DNA of 64,000 nucleotides from Desulfoferrobacter suflitae (GTDB lineage: Bacteria > Desulfobacterota > Syntrophobacteria > Syntrophobacterales > Syntrophobacteraceae). The notes below the pieces were generated by a model. The model saw only the letters and a list, made by a program, of their open reading frames with translations. It did no database searches and was not told where the DNA came from. The translations under genes were made by a program, and so were the position numbers. This document shows, one piece after another, positions 54,273-62,715 of the stretch (position 1 is its first letter; every line of letters begins with the position of its first letter). The stretch is from assembly GCF_022603395.1 (NCBI RefSeq), contig NZ_JAIBKA010000006.1:248001-312000 (forward strand). The letters are read 5' to 3'.

Positions 54273-54764
54273 CTATTTTGTCACAACCTGCCAGATGAAG
54301 ATGATGATCATAAGCAGCGCGCCTGCCGCTTGGAATCCGGTTGCCAGCCCCCATCCGGCCACTCCGCCCACGCTGGCCTTGAAGGCCGCACCCCAATCCT
54401 GGTCCCGGCGGTATTCGGCGTAGAGAATGCCAAGGGCATAGCCGACAAGAGCGCCCAGCAGGTTCAGGATTATAAAGCCGGCCAATGCACCGCCAATTCC
54501 CCAGATTATTGAACGACTGCCGGCACCCAGAGTTTTCGCTCCCAACAGAGCCATCCACATGTCCGCCGTGGCAGAGATGACGGCAATCAGCGTCATGCTC
54601 GCAAACGCCACCGGCCCAACCACTGTGAACTGCGTTGCGATGGCATAAACCAGCACTGCCAGCCACACCAGCAGCGGTCCGGGCATGAGCGGCACAAACG
54701 AACCTACAAATCCCAGCAGCATAAAGAAGATGACGACTCCAAGTCCGATGGATTCCAGCCACAT
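54273..54764 (-). CDS. DUF456-type membrane protein
   Basis: 163 residues, with four or five membrane helices and glycine-rich turns (GFVGSFVPLMPGPLLVWLA, SIIWGIGGALAGFI). The pattern matches DUF456. Function unknown. ATG 54764 has GGAG upstream. It is divergent from the NHLP genes and separated from the MBL-rhodanese gene by 265 bp that show no gene. Confidence 0.85.
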   Translation of the reverse strand: MWLESIGLGVVIFFMLLGFVGSFVPLMPGPLLVWLAVLVYAIATQFTVVGPVAFASMTLIAVISATADMWMALLGAKTLGAGSRSIIWGIGGALAGFIILNLLGALVGYALGILYAEYRRDQDWGAAFKASVGGVAGWGLATGFQAAGALLMIIIFIWQVVTK

Positions 54765-54834
54765 AGAAAAATTCTCCGCAAGAAATACTGAAGCCAGCCA
54801 ACACTGGTCTTCCTGCAAATGATTCCGTTGGCGT

Positions 54835-54840
54835 TATAAT
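54835..54840 (+). promoter_or_regulatory. TATAAT -10 element upstream of the NHLP genes
   Basis: A perfect TATAAT lies 99 bp before the first NHLP gene. The -35 region is weak (CCTGCA at 17-bp spacing). It is the only promoter-like signal seen between the DUF456 gene and 54939. Confidence 0.35.
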
Positions 54841-54938
54841 GCTTACGCATCCTACCTCAAGTATGATAAACAAACAGGGTTTACAGGCGCCTGTCAATAC
54901 AGCACTCCCACCAATCGACCAACCAATGAGGAGTCATC

Positions 54939-55217
54939 ATGAAACTGACGACTGCTTTGAACTCGTTCCTCAATCATTTCTATAACTTTACAGACCTTTC
55001 AGCGAACCCGGAACGGAGCATCTCCGCCCAGGAATTTTATGAGTCGGTGATTGTCAGGGCGGTGCAGTCACCCGAATTCCGCCGCAGACTTGTGGAAGAT
55101 CCCGCAACCGTGCTGGCGGAAATTGGCGTCCGGTTGCCCGATGGAGTCAAAGTAACCTTTGTAGAGAACACAGACCGCGTGGTCCACATCGCCATTCCTC
55201 CTTATGTGGGTGAATAG
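54939..55217 (+). CDS. NHLP (nitrile-hydratase-leader-like) domain protein without a core peptide
   Basis: 92 residues. After an N-terminal extension (MKLTTALNSFLNHFYNFTDL) comes the NHLP-type unit SPEFRRRLVEDPATVLAEIG, VRLPDGVKVTFVENTDRV and HIAIPP. This is the pattern of leader peptides of one RiPP precursor class, derived from nitrile hydratase alpha. The chain stops four residues after IPP, so no leader cleavage site or core is present. GAGGAG precedes ATG 54939. It is followed 21 bp later by an NHLP-STAS fusion. Role unknown; a peptide-binding or scaffold role is as likely as a precursor role. Confidence 0.8.
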   Translation: MKLTTALNSFLNHFYNFTDLSANPERSISAQEFYESVIVRAVQSPEFRRRLVEDPATVLAEIGVRLPDGVKVTFVENTDRVVHIAIPPYVGE

Positions 55218-55238
55218 CATAGCGTGCATGGAGTAGTC

Positions 55239-55817
55239 ATGGAAAACAATCCTCTGCAGGAAATCCTCATTAGAGTGTGCTCAGACAAACCCTTTCGCGA
55301 AAAATTCCTGCAGGATCCCAAAGAGGTCCTGCGCGACGCTTCAATTCAGGTGCCGGACAATATAACCATTCGGGTGCTGGAAAACAGCGATGAACAGATC
55401 TACATCGTTTTGCCGACCAGCCTGGACAAGCAGCCTGCTCAGTGGACTTCCAAGGATCGGCCCACTGCCGGAGAAACCTTTGAAACCGCCGAATTGACCA
55501 TCCAGTGGACCAACCAGGGGATCGCCTTGAGGGGCCGCGTCGGCAGCGAAAGTGTTCCGCTGTTGCGCCGGCAGCTTGATCGGGCGAGCGGCAGTCTGCT
55601 GGTGGACTTTGGGCAAGTGACTTTTATGAGCTCAGCCGGACTGGGCGTTCTCCTGTCTACACAAAAGCGCCTTGCGGCCAATCAAAACGAGCTCTATTTG
55701 TGCAACGTACCGGCCCCCATCAAGAATGTCTTTTCCTTGACGGGGCTCGATTCCATCTTTCAGTTTGTCACGCCGGAGTTTGACGGTACCTGGTGGATGG
55801 CCTTTCCAAACGTCTGA
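55239..55817 (+). CDS. NHLP-like domain fused to a STAS (anti-sigma-factor antagonist) domain
   Basis: About 192 residues. Residues 1-65 repeat the NHLP pattern of the preceding gene: DKPFREKFLQDPKEVLRDAS, VPDNITIRVLENSDEQIYIV and LP. Residues about 90-185 form a STAS domain with LLVDFGQVTFMSSAGLGVLL, where the Ser-Ser context resembles the phosphorylatable serine of SpoIIAA/RsbV. GGAG lies five bases before ATG 55239. A STAS switch joined to a RiPP-leader-like domain suggests regulated binding rather than peptide production. I know of no characterised protein with this arrangement. Confidence 0.8.
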   Translation: MENNPLQEILIRVCSDKPFREKFLQDPKEVLRDASIQVPDNITIRVLENSDEQIYIVLPTSLDKQPAQWTSKDRPTAGETFETAELTIQWTNQGIALRGRVGSESVPLLRRQLDRASGSLLVDFGQVTFMSSAGLGVLLSTQKRLAANQNELYLCNVPAPIKNVFSLTGLDSIFQFVTPEFDGTWWMAFPNV

Positions 55818-55982
55818 GGTTGGCTGCGGTTTGAGCACCTCGTGTTCCCTTTTATCATGCTGCATCCTCCCCAATTGCAGGCATTGATGTTACATTGTGG
55901 TCATGGCACCAAGAATGGGATGTCCCTGGCTTGGGGCGTCAAATCTACACAATGAAATTGATCTAACCATGGGGAGCACGCT

Positions 55983-57383
55983 GTGGAACCAGGAGAACGC
56001 GTCCAGCATGTAAAAGAAAAGAGCCGGATCCTGGGTGATCTGATCCACGATTTTTTGCAGTGTCCGGCAGCAACCGGTGCGCATGAAATGGGGTTGCAGA
56101 TGGCCTGCCTGGATCTGCTGAGAGCTCTGGGGCCCGGCAATGGATATCAGGAGCACAGCAACCGATCAGTCTCTCAGAAAGCCGTGTCGGAAGCGGAGCG
56201 CATGCGTTTGGCGCATGATGAACTGGATGCCAGGATAAGGAAACAGAACGAGGCCCTGGCGAAAGCCAACAGGGATTTGCGTGCTGAAATCAACGAACGC
56301 AAAAAGGCTGAAAAGAAAATCCGCCAGCAGAATGAATTTTTGAACCATGTCCTGGAATCCTTGCCTCACCCTTTCTATGTGCTTGACGCCAAAGATTACA
56401 CCATCAAAATGGCAAACTCGGCGGCGATCGCCGGGGAGCTCAGTGAGAATACAACCTGCTACCAGCTGACCCATGGGAGAAGTACCCCATGCAACGGATC
56501 CCAACACATTTGCCCGCTGCAGATGGTAAAAAACACCAAAAAGCCCGTGATCGTCGAACATATTCATTTTGACCGGAAGGGGAATCCCAGAAATGTCGAA
56601 GTTCACGGCTATCCGATTTTTGATGAAGACGGCAATGTCGCTCAGCTGATCGAGTATTCCCTGGATATCACTCAGCGCAAAAAGATGGAGGCGGAACTAA
56701 GGAACAACGCAGAAAAAATCAAGATGTTTGCCTACGCCATTTCCCACGACCTCAGGAGTCCGCTGATCGGGATCCATGGCCTGGTCGAGTTGATGCACAA
56801 ACAATACAGGGACCTGCTGGACGAAAGAGGCAGCAAATACTGCGAACAAATCCTCAAAGCCTCAAAACAGGTCGTCGCCCTCGTTGAGGAGCTCAACACG
56901 TTCATAAGAACCAAGGAGACTCCCCTGAACTTTGAAGCCGTTGACAGCAACGAAATATTCACCGCCATGAGAGAGGAGTTCAGCCCCCTGCTGGCAATTC
57001 ATCACATTACCTGGTCACAACCCGCCGATGCGCCCACGGTCAAAGCTGATAAGCTCTCCTTGCTGCGGATTTTTCGCAATCTGGTGGACAACGCGCTCAA
57101 GTATGGCGGCGATGATCTTAGCGAGATCACAATCGGCTATCAGGAGTCAGCGGATTCTCACATTTTTTCAGTCAGTGACGACGGGGTGGGCATCAAGTCG
57201 GAAGACTGCAAATCCGTATTCGGACCATTTAAGCGCAATGAAACTTCCAAGGGAATAGCGGGAACCGGATTGGGCCTTGCCATCGTTGAGGAGATTGTCA
57301 CCAGGCACCGGGGAAAAGTTTGGGCGGAGCCCAACCCGGATCAAGGTGTCACCTTTTACGTTTCACTACCCAAAGCGCTTTAG
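55983..57383 (+). CDS. PAS-domain sensor histidine kinase
   Basis: 466 residues with no membrane segment. A coiled coil (about 70-115) leads to a PAS domain with a cysteine-histidine set, CYQLTHGRSTPCNGSQHIC, that could bind a metal or cluster. The kinase core follows: H-box YAISHDLRSPL, N-box FRNLVDNALKYGG, G1 VSDDGVGI and G2 GTGLGLAIVEEIV. The start is GTG 55983, with GGGGAG upstream. No response regulator is adjacent, so the partner is elsewhere. It lies 165 bp downstream of the STAS fusion in the same direction. Confidence 0.9.
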   Translation: MEPGERVQHVKEKSRILGDLIHDFLQCPAATGAHEMGLQMACLDLLRALGPGNGYQEHSNRSVSQKAVSEAERMRLAHDELDARIRKQNEALAKANRDLRAEINERKKAEKKIRQQNEFLNHVLESLPHPFYVLDAKDYTIKMANSAAIAGELSENTTCYQLTHGRSTPCNGSQHICPLQMVKNTKKPVIVEHIHFDRKGNPRNVEVHGYPIFDEDGNVAQLIEYSLDITQRKKMEAELRNNAEKIKMFAYAISHDLRSPLIGIHGLVELMHKQYRDLLDERGSKYCEQILKASKQVVALVEELNTFIRTKETPLNFEAVDSNEIFTAMREEFSPLLAIHHITWSQPADAPTVKADKLSLLRIFRNLVDNALKYGGDDLSEITIGYQESADSHIFSVSDDGVGIKSEDCKSVFGPFKRNETSKGIAGTGLGLAIVEEIVTRHRGKVWAEPNPDQGVTFYVSLPKAL

Positions 57384-57410
57384 GGACTCGATCATCGGCC
57401 TCCGGCTGAC

Positions 57411-58331
57411 TCATTGATTTGCTTGCAGAAAGCTCGCCAGACTGGCAGGATCTTCAACACTCAGAACCTTTGCGCTGCGATCTATCTTGCGCATCAGTCC
57501 GCGCAGCACTCGTTTGGGACCGACTTCGACAAACTGACTGTACCCTTCCTGCAGCATCCATTCGATGGACTGCCTCCAGAGAACCGAACCACACAATTGG
57601 TCGATGAGCTTTTGCGGGGCTTCAAGTGCGGTCTTCAGGGGCGTTGCATCAACATTGTTCACGATCGGAATCTGCGGATCGCGGAACACGCATTCTCGCA
57701 CCACCGGCTCAAACCGTTCTTTTGCCAGACGCATGCAGCGGCTGTGCCAGGGTCCGCTGACGTTCAGCTTAACACACTTCTTGGCACCGGCTTCGATGCT
57801 CAAATTCATCGCCCGATCCACAGTATCGGCCGGACCGGTGATGATGATCTGGTCGGGGCAGTTGATGTTGGCGACCTCCACATCACACACCTGACAAATC
57901 TCTCGAATCTTGTCTTCTTCCAAATCCATTATTGCGGCCATGCTGCCGGGTTCTTCCTGAGCCGCCTGATGCATTAAGGCTCCACGCGCTTTGACCAGTT
58001 TCAGCGTGTCTTCCAGACTGATCACGCCAGCCGCATAGAGGGCGCTGTATTCCCCCAGGCTGTGTCCGGCGGCGGCGACCGGATAGATGGCATGCAGTCG
58101 CAATATGTTAAAGCAAGCCAAATTGACAACGGTAATCGCAGGCTGAACGTTTTCAGTGAGCACCAGCAACTCTTCGGGCCCCTCAAAACAAAGTCGAGTA
58201 ATGTTCATCTGCAGAATGTCATTGGCTTGTTCAAATAGTTCACGAACTTCCGTGTAATTCTCGTAAAATTCGCGTCCCATGCCCACGTATTGCGATCCCT
58301 GACCTGGAAAAAGAAAGACCCATTTGTTCAT
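57411..58331 (-). CDS. fabD: Malonyl-CoA:ACP transacylase (FabD)
   Basis: 306 residues. MNKWVFLFPGQGSQYVGMG is the family start. The catalytic Ser is in AAGHSLGEYSALYAAG, the Arg that positions the carboxylate in KARGALMHQA, and the catalytic His in VSGPWHSRCM. It loads malonyl units onto acyl carrier protein for fatty-acid synthesis. No other fab gene is next to it. It is convergent with the histidine kinase. Confidence 0.95.
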   Translation of the reverse strand: MNKWVFLFPGQGSQYVGMGREFYENYTEVRELFEQANDILQMNITRLCFEGPEELLVLTENVQPAITVVNLACFNILRLHAIYPVAAAGHSLGEYSALYAAGVISLEDTLKLVKARGALMHQAAQEEPGSMAAIMDLEEDKIREICQVCDVEVANINCPDQIIITGPADTVDRAMNLSIEAGAKKCVKLNVSGPWHSRCMRLAKERFEPVVRECVFRDPQIPIVNNVDATPLKTALEAPQKLIDQLCGSVLWRQSIEWMLQEGYSQFVEVGPKRVLRGLMRKIDRSAKVLSVEDPASLASFLQANQ

Positions 58332-58387
58332 CCCACTGCTCCTGTGCCAACTGATCTAACAAATTATAATGACAATGATTGGGCTCG

Positions 58388-58416
58388 CTTTTATTAGCCT
58401 GGGTATATCTTGTCAA
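58388..58416 (-). promoter_or_regulatory. Candidate sigma-70 promoter of fabD
   Basis: On the complement a perfect TTGACA (58411-58416) is followed after 17 bp by TAAAAG (58388-58393), a 4/6 match to the -10 consensus. It lies about 57 bp upstream of fabD. Confidence 0.35.
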
Positions 58417-58597
58417 GTAATGAATAAGAGTGGCACATGAAAAGGAACGGCCGGAACAATGCTTGACTGCAGGTTCGCCAGGGTGGTAGACGGTGCCTGC
58501 TTGAATTTGCGCCGACTGCCCCCCGAAATCGATGTATGCGATGCAGGGCGATCAGTATCCTGCCCCCCAAAAAAAGTTATTTTCAGAGGCATCATAC

Positions 58598-58606
58598 TGG
58601 TATAAT
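58598..58606 (+). promoter_or_regulatory. Extended -10 promoter of mlaC
   Basis: TGGTATAAT gives a TGn extended -10 with a perfect TATAAT at 58601-58606. The -35 region (TTATTT) is poor, as is usual for extended -10 promoters. Transcription would begin near 58613, about 50 bp before mlaC. Confidence 0.55.
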
Positions 58607-58663
58607 AATGAGATTTGTAAAAGGTTGCTATAGAGCGAGCTAATGCCCACAGGAGAAATGCAA

Positions 58664-59299
58664 ATGTTGCACGATCATCGTTTTGTGAGAACCTTGGTGA
58701 TATTTTTGATTTTTGGCTCCTTTCTGCTCGCACCAATACCGGCGCTAGCCAGCCGGACTCCAATGGATGTGATCAAGGCGGGAACCGAAAAGGCGCTGGA
58801 TATTCTGCATGACCGCAATCCAGATGGAAAGCTCAATCTGAGGGCGCGGCGGGGGGAAATCCTGACCATTGTTGACCAATATTTTGACTTTGAAGAAATG
58901 GCCAAGCGCTCCTTGGGACGTGCATGGAGGTTCCAGTCAAAACAGAAACAGGATGAGTTCGTAAGACTTTTCAAAGACCTGTTGTTTAATACTTACGTGG
59001 ATCGGGTCGAAAGCTACACTGCCTCCAACGAGCAGGTTGTGTTCGACACGCAGCAAATCGACGGCAACCACGCAGTGGTGAAGACCCGCATCACCGGGTA
59101 TCAGGACAAGGATGTGAGCGTTGACTACCGACTCACTCAGAAAGCCGGCGAGTGGAAGGTTTATGACGTGATCGTTGCAGGAATCAGTCTGGTGAATAAC
59201 TATCGCAGTCAGTTCAACTCCATCCTTTCCCGAAAATCTTTCGATGAACTGCTCAAGACAATGAATAACAAAGTGGCCTCAATCAACAAGCCCGCCTAG
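58664..59299 (+). CDS. mlaC: MlaC/Ttg2D-type phospholipid-binding protein
   Basis: About 211 residues with a signal peptide (FVRTLVIFLIFGSFLLAPIPALA). The family motifs IVDQYFDFEEMAKRSLGRAW and DVIVAGISLVNNYRSQFNSIL are clear. MlaC shuttles phospholipids between the outer-membrane and inner-membrane Mla complexes. The other mla genes are not in this window. ATG 58664 is chosen because AGGAG is eight bases upstream; earlier ATGs lie at 58643 and 58658. Confidence 0.92.
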   Translation: MLHDHRFVRTLVIFLIFGSFLLAPIPALASRTPMDVIKAGTEKALDILHDRNPDGKLNLRARRGEILTIVDQYFDFEEMAKRSLGRAWRFQSKQKQDEFVRLFKDLLFNTYVDRVESYTASNEQVVFDTQQIDGNHAVVKTRITGYQDKDVSVDYRLTQKAGEWKVYDVIVAGISLVNNYRSQFNSILSRKSFDELLKTMNNKVASINKPA

Positions 59300-59332
59300 C
59301 TGGTACCCTGCAGCCCGGTTGGGAGCGATTTG

Positions 59333-60010
59333 ATGAATCTCGGACCGGAAGGACACCGCAAACGCCTGCGCGAACGGTTCTTGCGCAGTGGCTTCGATGG
59401 GTTTCACGACCACGAGTTGCTGGAATTGATCCTGCTGTACGCCATTCCCAGGAGAGACGTCAAACCGATCGCCAAGGCTCTGTTGATGGAATTCTCCTCG
59501 GTATCGGCGGTTTTTGATGCACCGATGGAAGCACTGCAGAGCGTTTCCGGAGTAGGGGAACACGCGGCCATGCTGCTCTCTATGATTCCCCGTTTGGTGG
59601 ACCGCTATCATCAGGACCGATGGCGGCAAACCTCCTCGTTCCATTCCACTCAGCAGGCGGTGGCCTATCTGACAGCCGTCCTGGGCACCGAGAGGAATGA
59701 GGTGTTTTGTGTTCTCGCGCTCAACAGCCGCAATGGACTGATCGCTCGGGAAGAGATCCAGCGAGGCAGTGTCAATCGGACGGCGGTGTACCCTCGACTG
59801 GTGGTTGAAACCAGTCTCAAGCACCGGGCAACTGCGGTGATCCTGGCCCATAATCACCCGGGGGGCGACCCGAGCCCTTCAACCGCCGACCGCCAGTTGA
59901 CCCGCAAACTCAAAAGAATCCTGCACGACCTGGACATCACCGTGCACGATCACATCATCATTGCCGGTCCGCGCTATTTTTCCTTCGTCGAGCAGGGGGA
60001 AATGGAATGA
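59333..60010 (+). CDS. radC: RadC-family JAB/MPN domain protein
   Basis: 225 residues. The N-terminal helix-hairpin-helix region (SVSGVGEHAAMLLSMI) is followed by the JAMM metalloprotease-like domain with LAHNHPGGDPSPSTADRQ. The name comes from an E. coli locus later shown not to be a repair gene; the true activity is unknown. It overlaps the following oxidoreductase gene by four bases. ATG 59333 (a TTG at 59330 precedes it). Confidence 0.92.
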   Translation: MNLGPEGHRKRLRERFLRSGFDGFHDHELLELILLYAIPRRDVKPIAKALLMEFSSVSAVFDAPMEALQSVSGVGEHAAMLLSMIPRLVDRYHQDRWRQTSSFHSTQQAVAYLTAVLGTERNEVFCVLALNSRNGLIAREEIQRGSVNRTAVYPRLVVETSLKHRATAVILAHNHPGGDPSPSTADRQLTRKLKRILHDLDITVHDHIIIAGPRYFSFVEQGEME

Positions 60011-61047
60011 ATTCCGGTACCATGCCGGCCATCGTCGTCAAACAGTCCGGCGGCAAAGGTCAGTGGAACCGTTTGGCGTTCGAGACGGTGCCACGTCCCA
60101 CGCTTGCCCACCGGGAAGTGCTGGTCCAGGTAGAAGCCTGCTCGGTCAATCGCGCCGATTTGCTGCAACGACGCGGGTTTTATCCTCCACCCCCGGGTGC
60201 TTCTGCAATCCTTGGCCTGGATTTCGCCGGCTTCGTCGCAGCAATGGCTGATAACGTTACCCGATGGCATGCGGGCGACCGTGTGTTCGGCATAACCTCC
60301 GGAGGCGGCTACGGGCGCTACATTGCCGTGTCGGAAGATCATCTGGTCAGGATTCCTGAGCGCCTTTCGTTTGTGGAAGCGGCCGCAGTGGCGGAAGTGT
60401 TTTTCACGGCGTTTGTCAACCTGTTCCTGGAAGCGCAGATTCAAGCGGGCGAGAGGTTGCTCGTTCAGGGCGGCGGAAGCGGAGTCGGAAGCGCTGCCAT
60501 CCAGCTGGCCAAGGCGGCAGATGTGAGGTCCTACATCACAGCCGGTTGCGATGAGAGGATCCGGCGTTGCCTGGAGCTTGGAGCCGCATACGGCATCAAT
60601 TACAAACAGGAGGACTTCGCCAAACGCATCCTGGAGCTCACCTCCGATGAAGGCGTCGATGTCATCCTGGACATCGTCGGAGGGCCATACCTGACTCGCC
60701 ATTTGGATATTCTCAGCAACCGCGGCCGCCTGGTCTTAATCGGCCTGATGGGCGGAAGCAGGGCCGAAATTCCTCTTGGCCCGGTACTCACCAAACGACT
60801 GCGAATCATCGGCTCGGTGCTCAGAAGCAGAACCAACCGGGAGAAAGCGATTATAACCCAGGAATTCCGGAAGAAAGTCATTCCGTTACTCGAATCCAAC
60901 CGAATCCATCCCGTAATCGACGGCATTTATCCCATTCACGCCGCGGAAGAAGCCCATCAACGGATGCTGGCTGGAGGTCATTTCGGCAAGATCGTTTTGA
61001 CCTGGCACGGCGTGGAAGACTGGAATGGGGTTGGGAGGCGAGGTTGA
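60007..61047 (+). CDS. NAD(P)H quinone oxidoreductase, zinc-free MDR (PIG3-like)
   Basis: 346 residues of the medium-chain dehydrogenase superfamily. It has the GroES-like N-domain (VQVEACSVNRADLLQRRG) and the nucleotide-binding VQGGGSGVGSAAIQLAKA. The catalytic-zinc Cys/His set is absent, as in QOR/PIG3 enzymes. It may reduce quinones or enals with NADPH. The ATG overlaps the radC stop (ATGA), indicating translational coupling. Confidence 0.9.
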   Translation: MNSGTMPAIVVKQSGGKGQWNRLAFETVPRPTLAHREVLVQVEACSVNRADLLQRRGFYPPPPGASAILGLDFAGFVAAMADNVTRWHAGDRVFGITSGGGYGRYIAVSEDHLVRIPERLSFVEAAAVAEVFFTAFVNLFLEAQIQAGERLLVQGGGSGVGSAAIQLAKAADVRSYITAGCDERIRRCLELGAAYGINYKQEDFAKRILELTSDEGVDVILDIVGGPYLTRHLDILSNRGRLVLIGLMGGSRAEIPLGPVLTKRLRIIGSVLRSRTNREKAIITQEFRKKVIPLLESNRIHPVIDGIYPIHAAEEAHQRMLAGGHFGKIVLTWHGVEDWNGVGRRG

Positions 61048-61079
61048 AACGAGGGCTTGGGTGTGCCGGAGAAAGCCCA

Positions 61080-61898
61080 ATGGAAAACGATTGGATCAGG
61101 TTGGATAAGGTATCCCTGGTGCGCAATCGCAAAACCATCCTGGAAGCAATCCAGTGGTCCGTCAGTCCCGGCGACCACTGGGTAGTCATGGGTGCCAACG
61201 GCTCCGGCAAGACCACCCTTCTGCAGCTCCTGGCGGGCTACCTCTGGCCGACCCGGGGCAACATTACCGTACTGGGTGAACGATTCGGCCACACCGACCT
61301 GCGCACCCTGAGAAAAAAGATCGGCTGGGTAGGGTCATTTCTGCAAATCCAGGTTCCTCCCTCCGAACGCCCTGTGGATTTTATCGTCAGCGGCAAGTTT
61401 GCCTCCATCGGCATTTTCGAGCAACCTGCGGAAGACGACTACCGTCACGCCTACCAGGTAGCCTGTCGACTGAGGGTGGACAAAATTCTGCAGTCCCCCT
61501 ACGGAGTCCTTTCACAGGGCGAAAAACAGCGCCTGCTTATCGCTCGTGCCCTGATGCATAATCCTCAACTGGTCATACTCGATGAACCGTGCGCCGGACT
61601 TGACCTGGCAGCGCGTGAACAACTGCTCCAGATCCTGCAGGATCTGGGCAGCTCGGCCAACTCCCCCACTTTGATTTACGTCACACACCATCTCGAAGAA
61701 ATTGTGCCGATCTTCACCCACACCCTGCTCCTCAAAGATGGAAAAATCCTGGCGCAGGGAACCAACGAAGATATTCTTCGATCTTCTCTGTTGCAGGAAG
61801 CTTTTGGACTGGCGATGGAGGTGGTTAAGGACAAAGGCCGCTACTGGGCGCATATTCAGGCAGACGCCGTAGCAAAAGCTTTCCCTCGAGAAGGTTAA
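61080..61898 (+). CDS. ABC transporter ATP-binding protein
   Basis: About 272 residues. Walker A MGANGSGKTTLL, signature LSQGEKQRLLIARAL, Walker B LVILDEPCAGLD and H-loop YVTHHLEE are all intact. It resembles the ModF/YlmA-like ATPases that lack an adjacent permease. No membrane partner is encoded nearby, so the transported substrate, if any, is unknown. ATG 61080 has GGAG nine bases upstream; a TTG at 61044 overlapping the previous stop is an alternative. Confidence 0.9.
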   Translation: MENDWIRLDKVSLVRNRKTILEAIQWSVSPGDHWVVMGANGSGKTTLLQLLAGYLWPTRGNITVLGERFGHTDLRTLRKKIGWVGSFLQIQVPPSERPVDFIVSGKFASIGIFEQPAEDDYRHAYQVACRLRVDKILQSPYGVLSQGEKQRLLIARALMHNPQLVILDEPCAGLDLAAREQLLQILQDLGSSANSPTLIYVTHHLEEIVPIFTHTLLLKDGKILAQGTNEDILRSSLLQEAFGLAMEVVKDKGRYWAHIQADAVAKAFPREG

Positions 61899-62695
61899 TG
61901 CCTTCTCAGCCCTGCATATTGCCGCTGCACATAGTGCAACGCTTCCGGCGTATCCACCCCGGTGACCTCAGCCGGGGCGGCGATGGCCATCCCAACAGCA
62001 AGGCCGTCCCGGCTCATCAGCTCAACCAGGTCCGTTAGAAAGAACTCCTCCACCGTGACATGGCTGCCGCCCCATTTTTTCTGCACCCGATGCGGTGCCT
62101 TTGCCAGATGTGCCATATACTCCAGGAGAACTCGCCGCCCGGCGGCGTAAACACCGGCGTTGCAGTAGTGCAGAGCCGCCCGCCGAGAGGCCGGGTAGGA
62201 TCGCCAGTATTTCCATTCGACGATTTTCTTCACGTGCTCCCCCGCACACTCGAGCAGCCCATATTGAGCCTTGTCCGGCGGATCGAACGCCAGCACGGCC
62301 AGGTCACAGGAACAGAGCTGTGCAATCAATCCGGCGTAGGTTGCCGGTCGGATGAGCGGCACGTCGCCCATGGTGATGATCACCTTGTCGGCGGCCGAGG
62401 ACTCAAGAAAAGACCTTGCCGCCAGCAGCGCCCCGCCGGTTCCGTTGGTCTCGGGCTGCACAATGAATTCCGCTCCATGGGCAGCGGCCGCTGCTCTCAC
62501 CTGGTCGGCAAAATGGTGCACCACAATCCCCTTGGGCCCAGGTGGAAGATTGTCCAGCACTTCAATCAGCATAGGCCGTCTGCCACTGTACAGTGAACCT
62601 TCCGGAATGAGAGGCAAAAGAGTTTTATTGCCCTGATACCCCATCATGCGGCTGCCCTTTCCGGCAGCAAAAACAATGCTGGCCACTTCTTTCAA
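61895..62695 (-). CDS. Sugar-phosphate nucleotidyltransferase (GlmU-N-like)
   Basis: 266 residues, a nucleotidyltransferase fold. The NTP loop is IVFAAGKGSRMMG and the metal-binding Asp is in IITMGDVPLI. QPETNGTGGALLAAR matches the uracil-binding region of GlmU-like pyrophosphorylases. The left-handed beta-helix acetyltransferase domain of GlmU is absent. The likely product is a UDP- or NDP-sugar; the exact sugar is unknown. It is convergent with the ABC ATPase gene, overlapping by four bases. Confidence 0.85.
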   Translation of the reverse strand: MKEVASIVFAAGKGSRMMGYQGNKTLLPLIPEGSLYSGRRPMLIEVLDNLPPGPKGIVVHHFADQVRAAAAAHGAEFIVQPETNGTGGALLAARSFLESSAADKVIITMGDVPLIRPATYAGLIAQLCSCDLAVLAFDPPDKAQYGLLECAGEHVKKIVEWKYWRSYPASRRAALHYCNAGVYAAGRRVLLEYMAHLAKAPHRVQKKWGGSHVTVEEFFLTDLVELMSRDGLAVGMAIAAPAEVTGVDTPEALHYVQRQYAGLRRH

Positions 62696-62715
62696 CTTCC
62701 GATCGCTCCTCGGAG

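Noticed and set aside
54828-54846. Possible sigma-54 box TTGGCGTTATAATGC before the NHLP genes
   Set aside because: GG and GC are separated by nine, not ten, bases and the -24 hexamer is TTGGCG rather than TGGCAC. I kept only the TATAAT as a weak signal.
54939-55217. RiPP precursor peptide for a bacteriocin-like product
   Set aside because: The NHLP-like leader is present but the protein ends four residues after IPP, so there is no core peptide or GG-type cleavage site. No dedicated exporter is adjacent.
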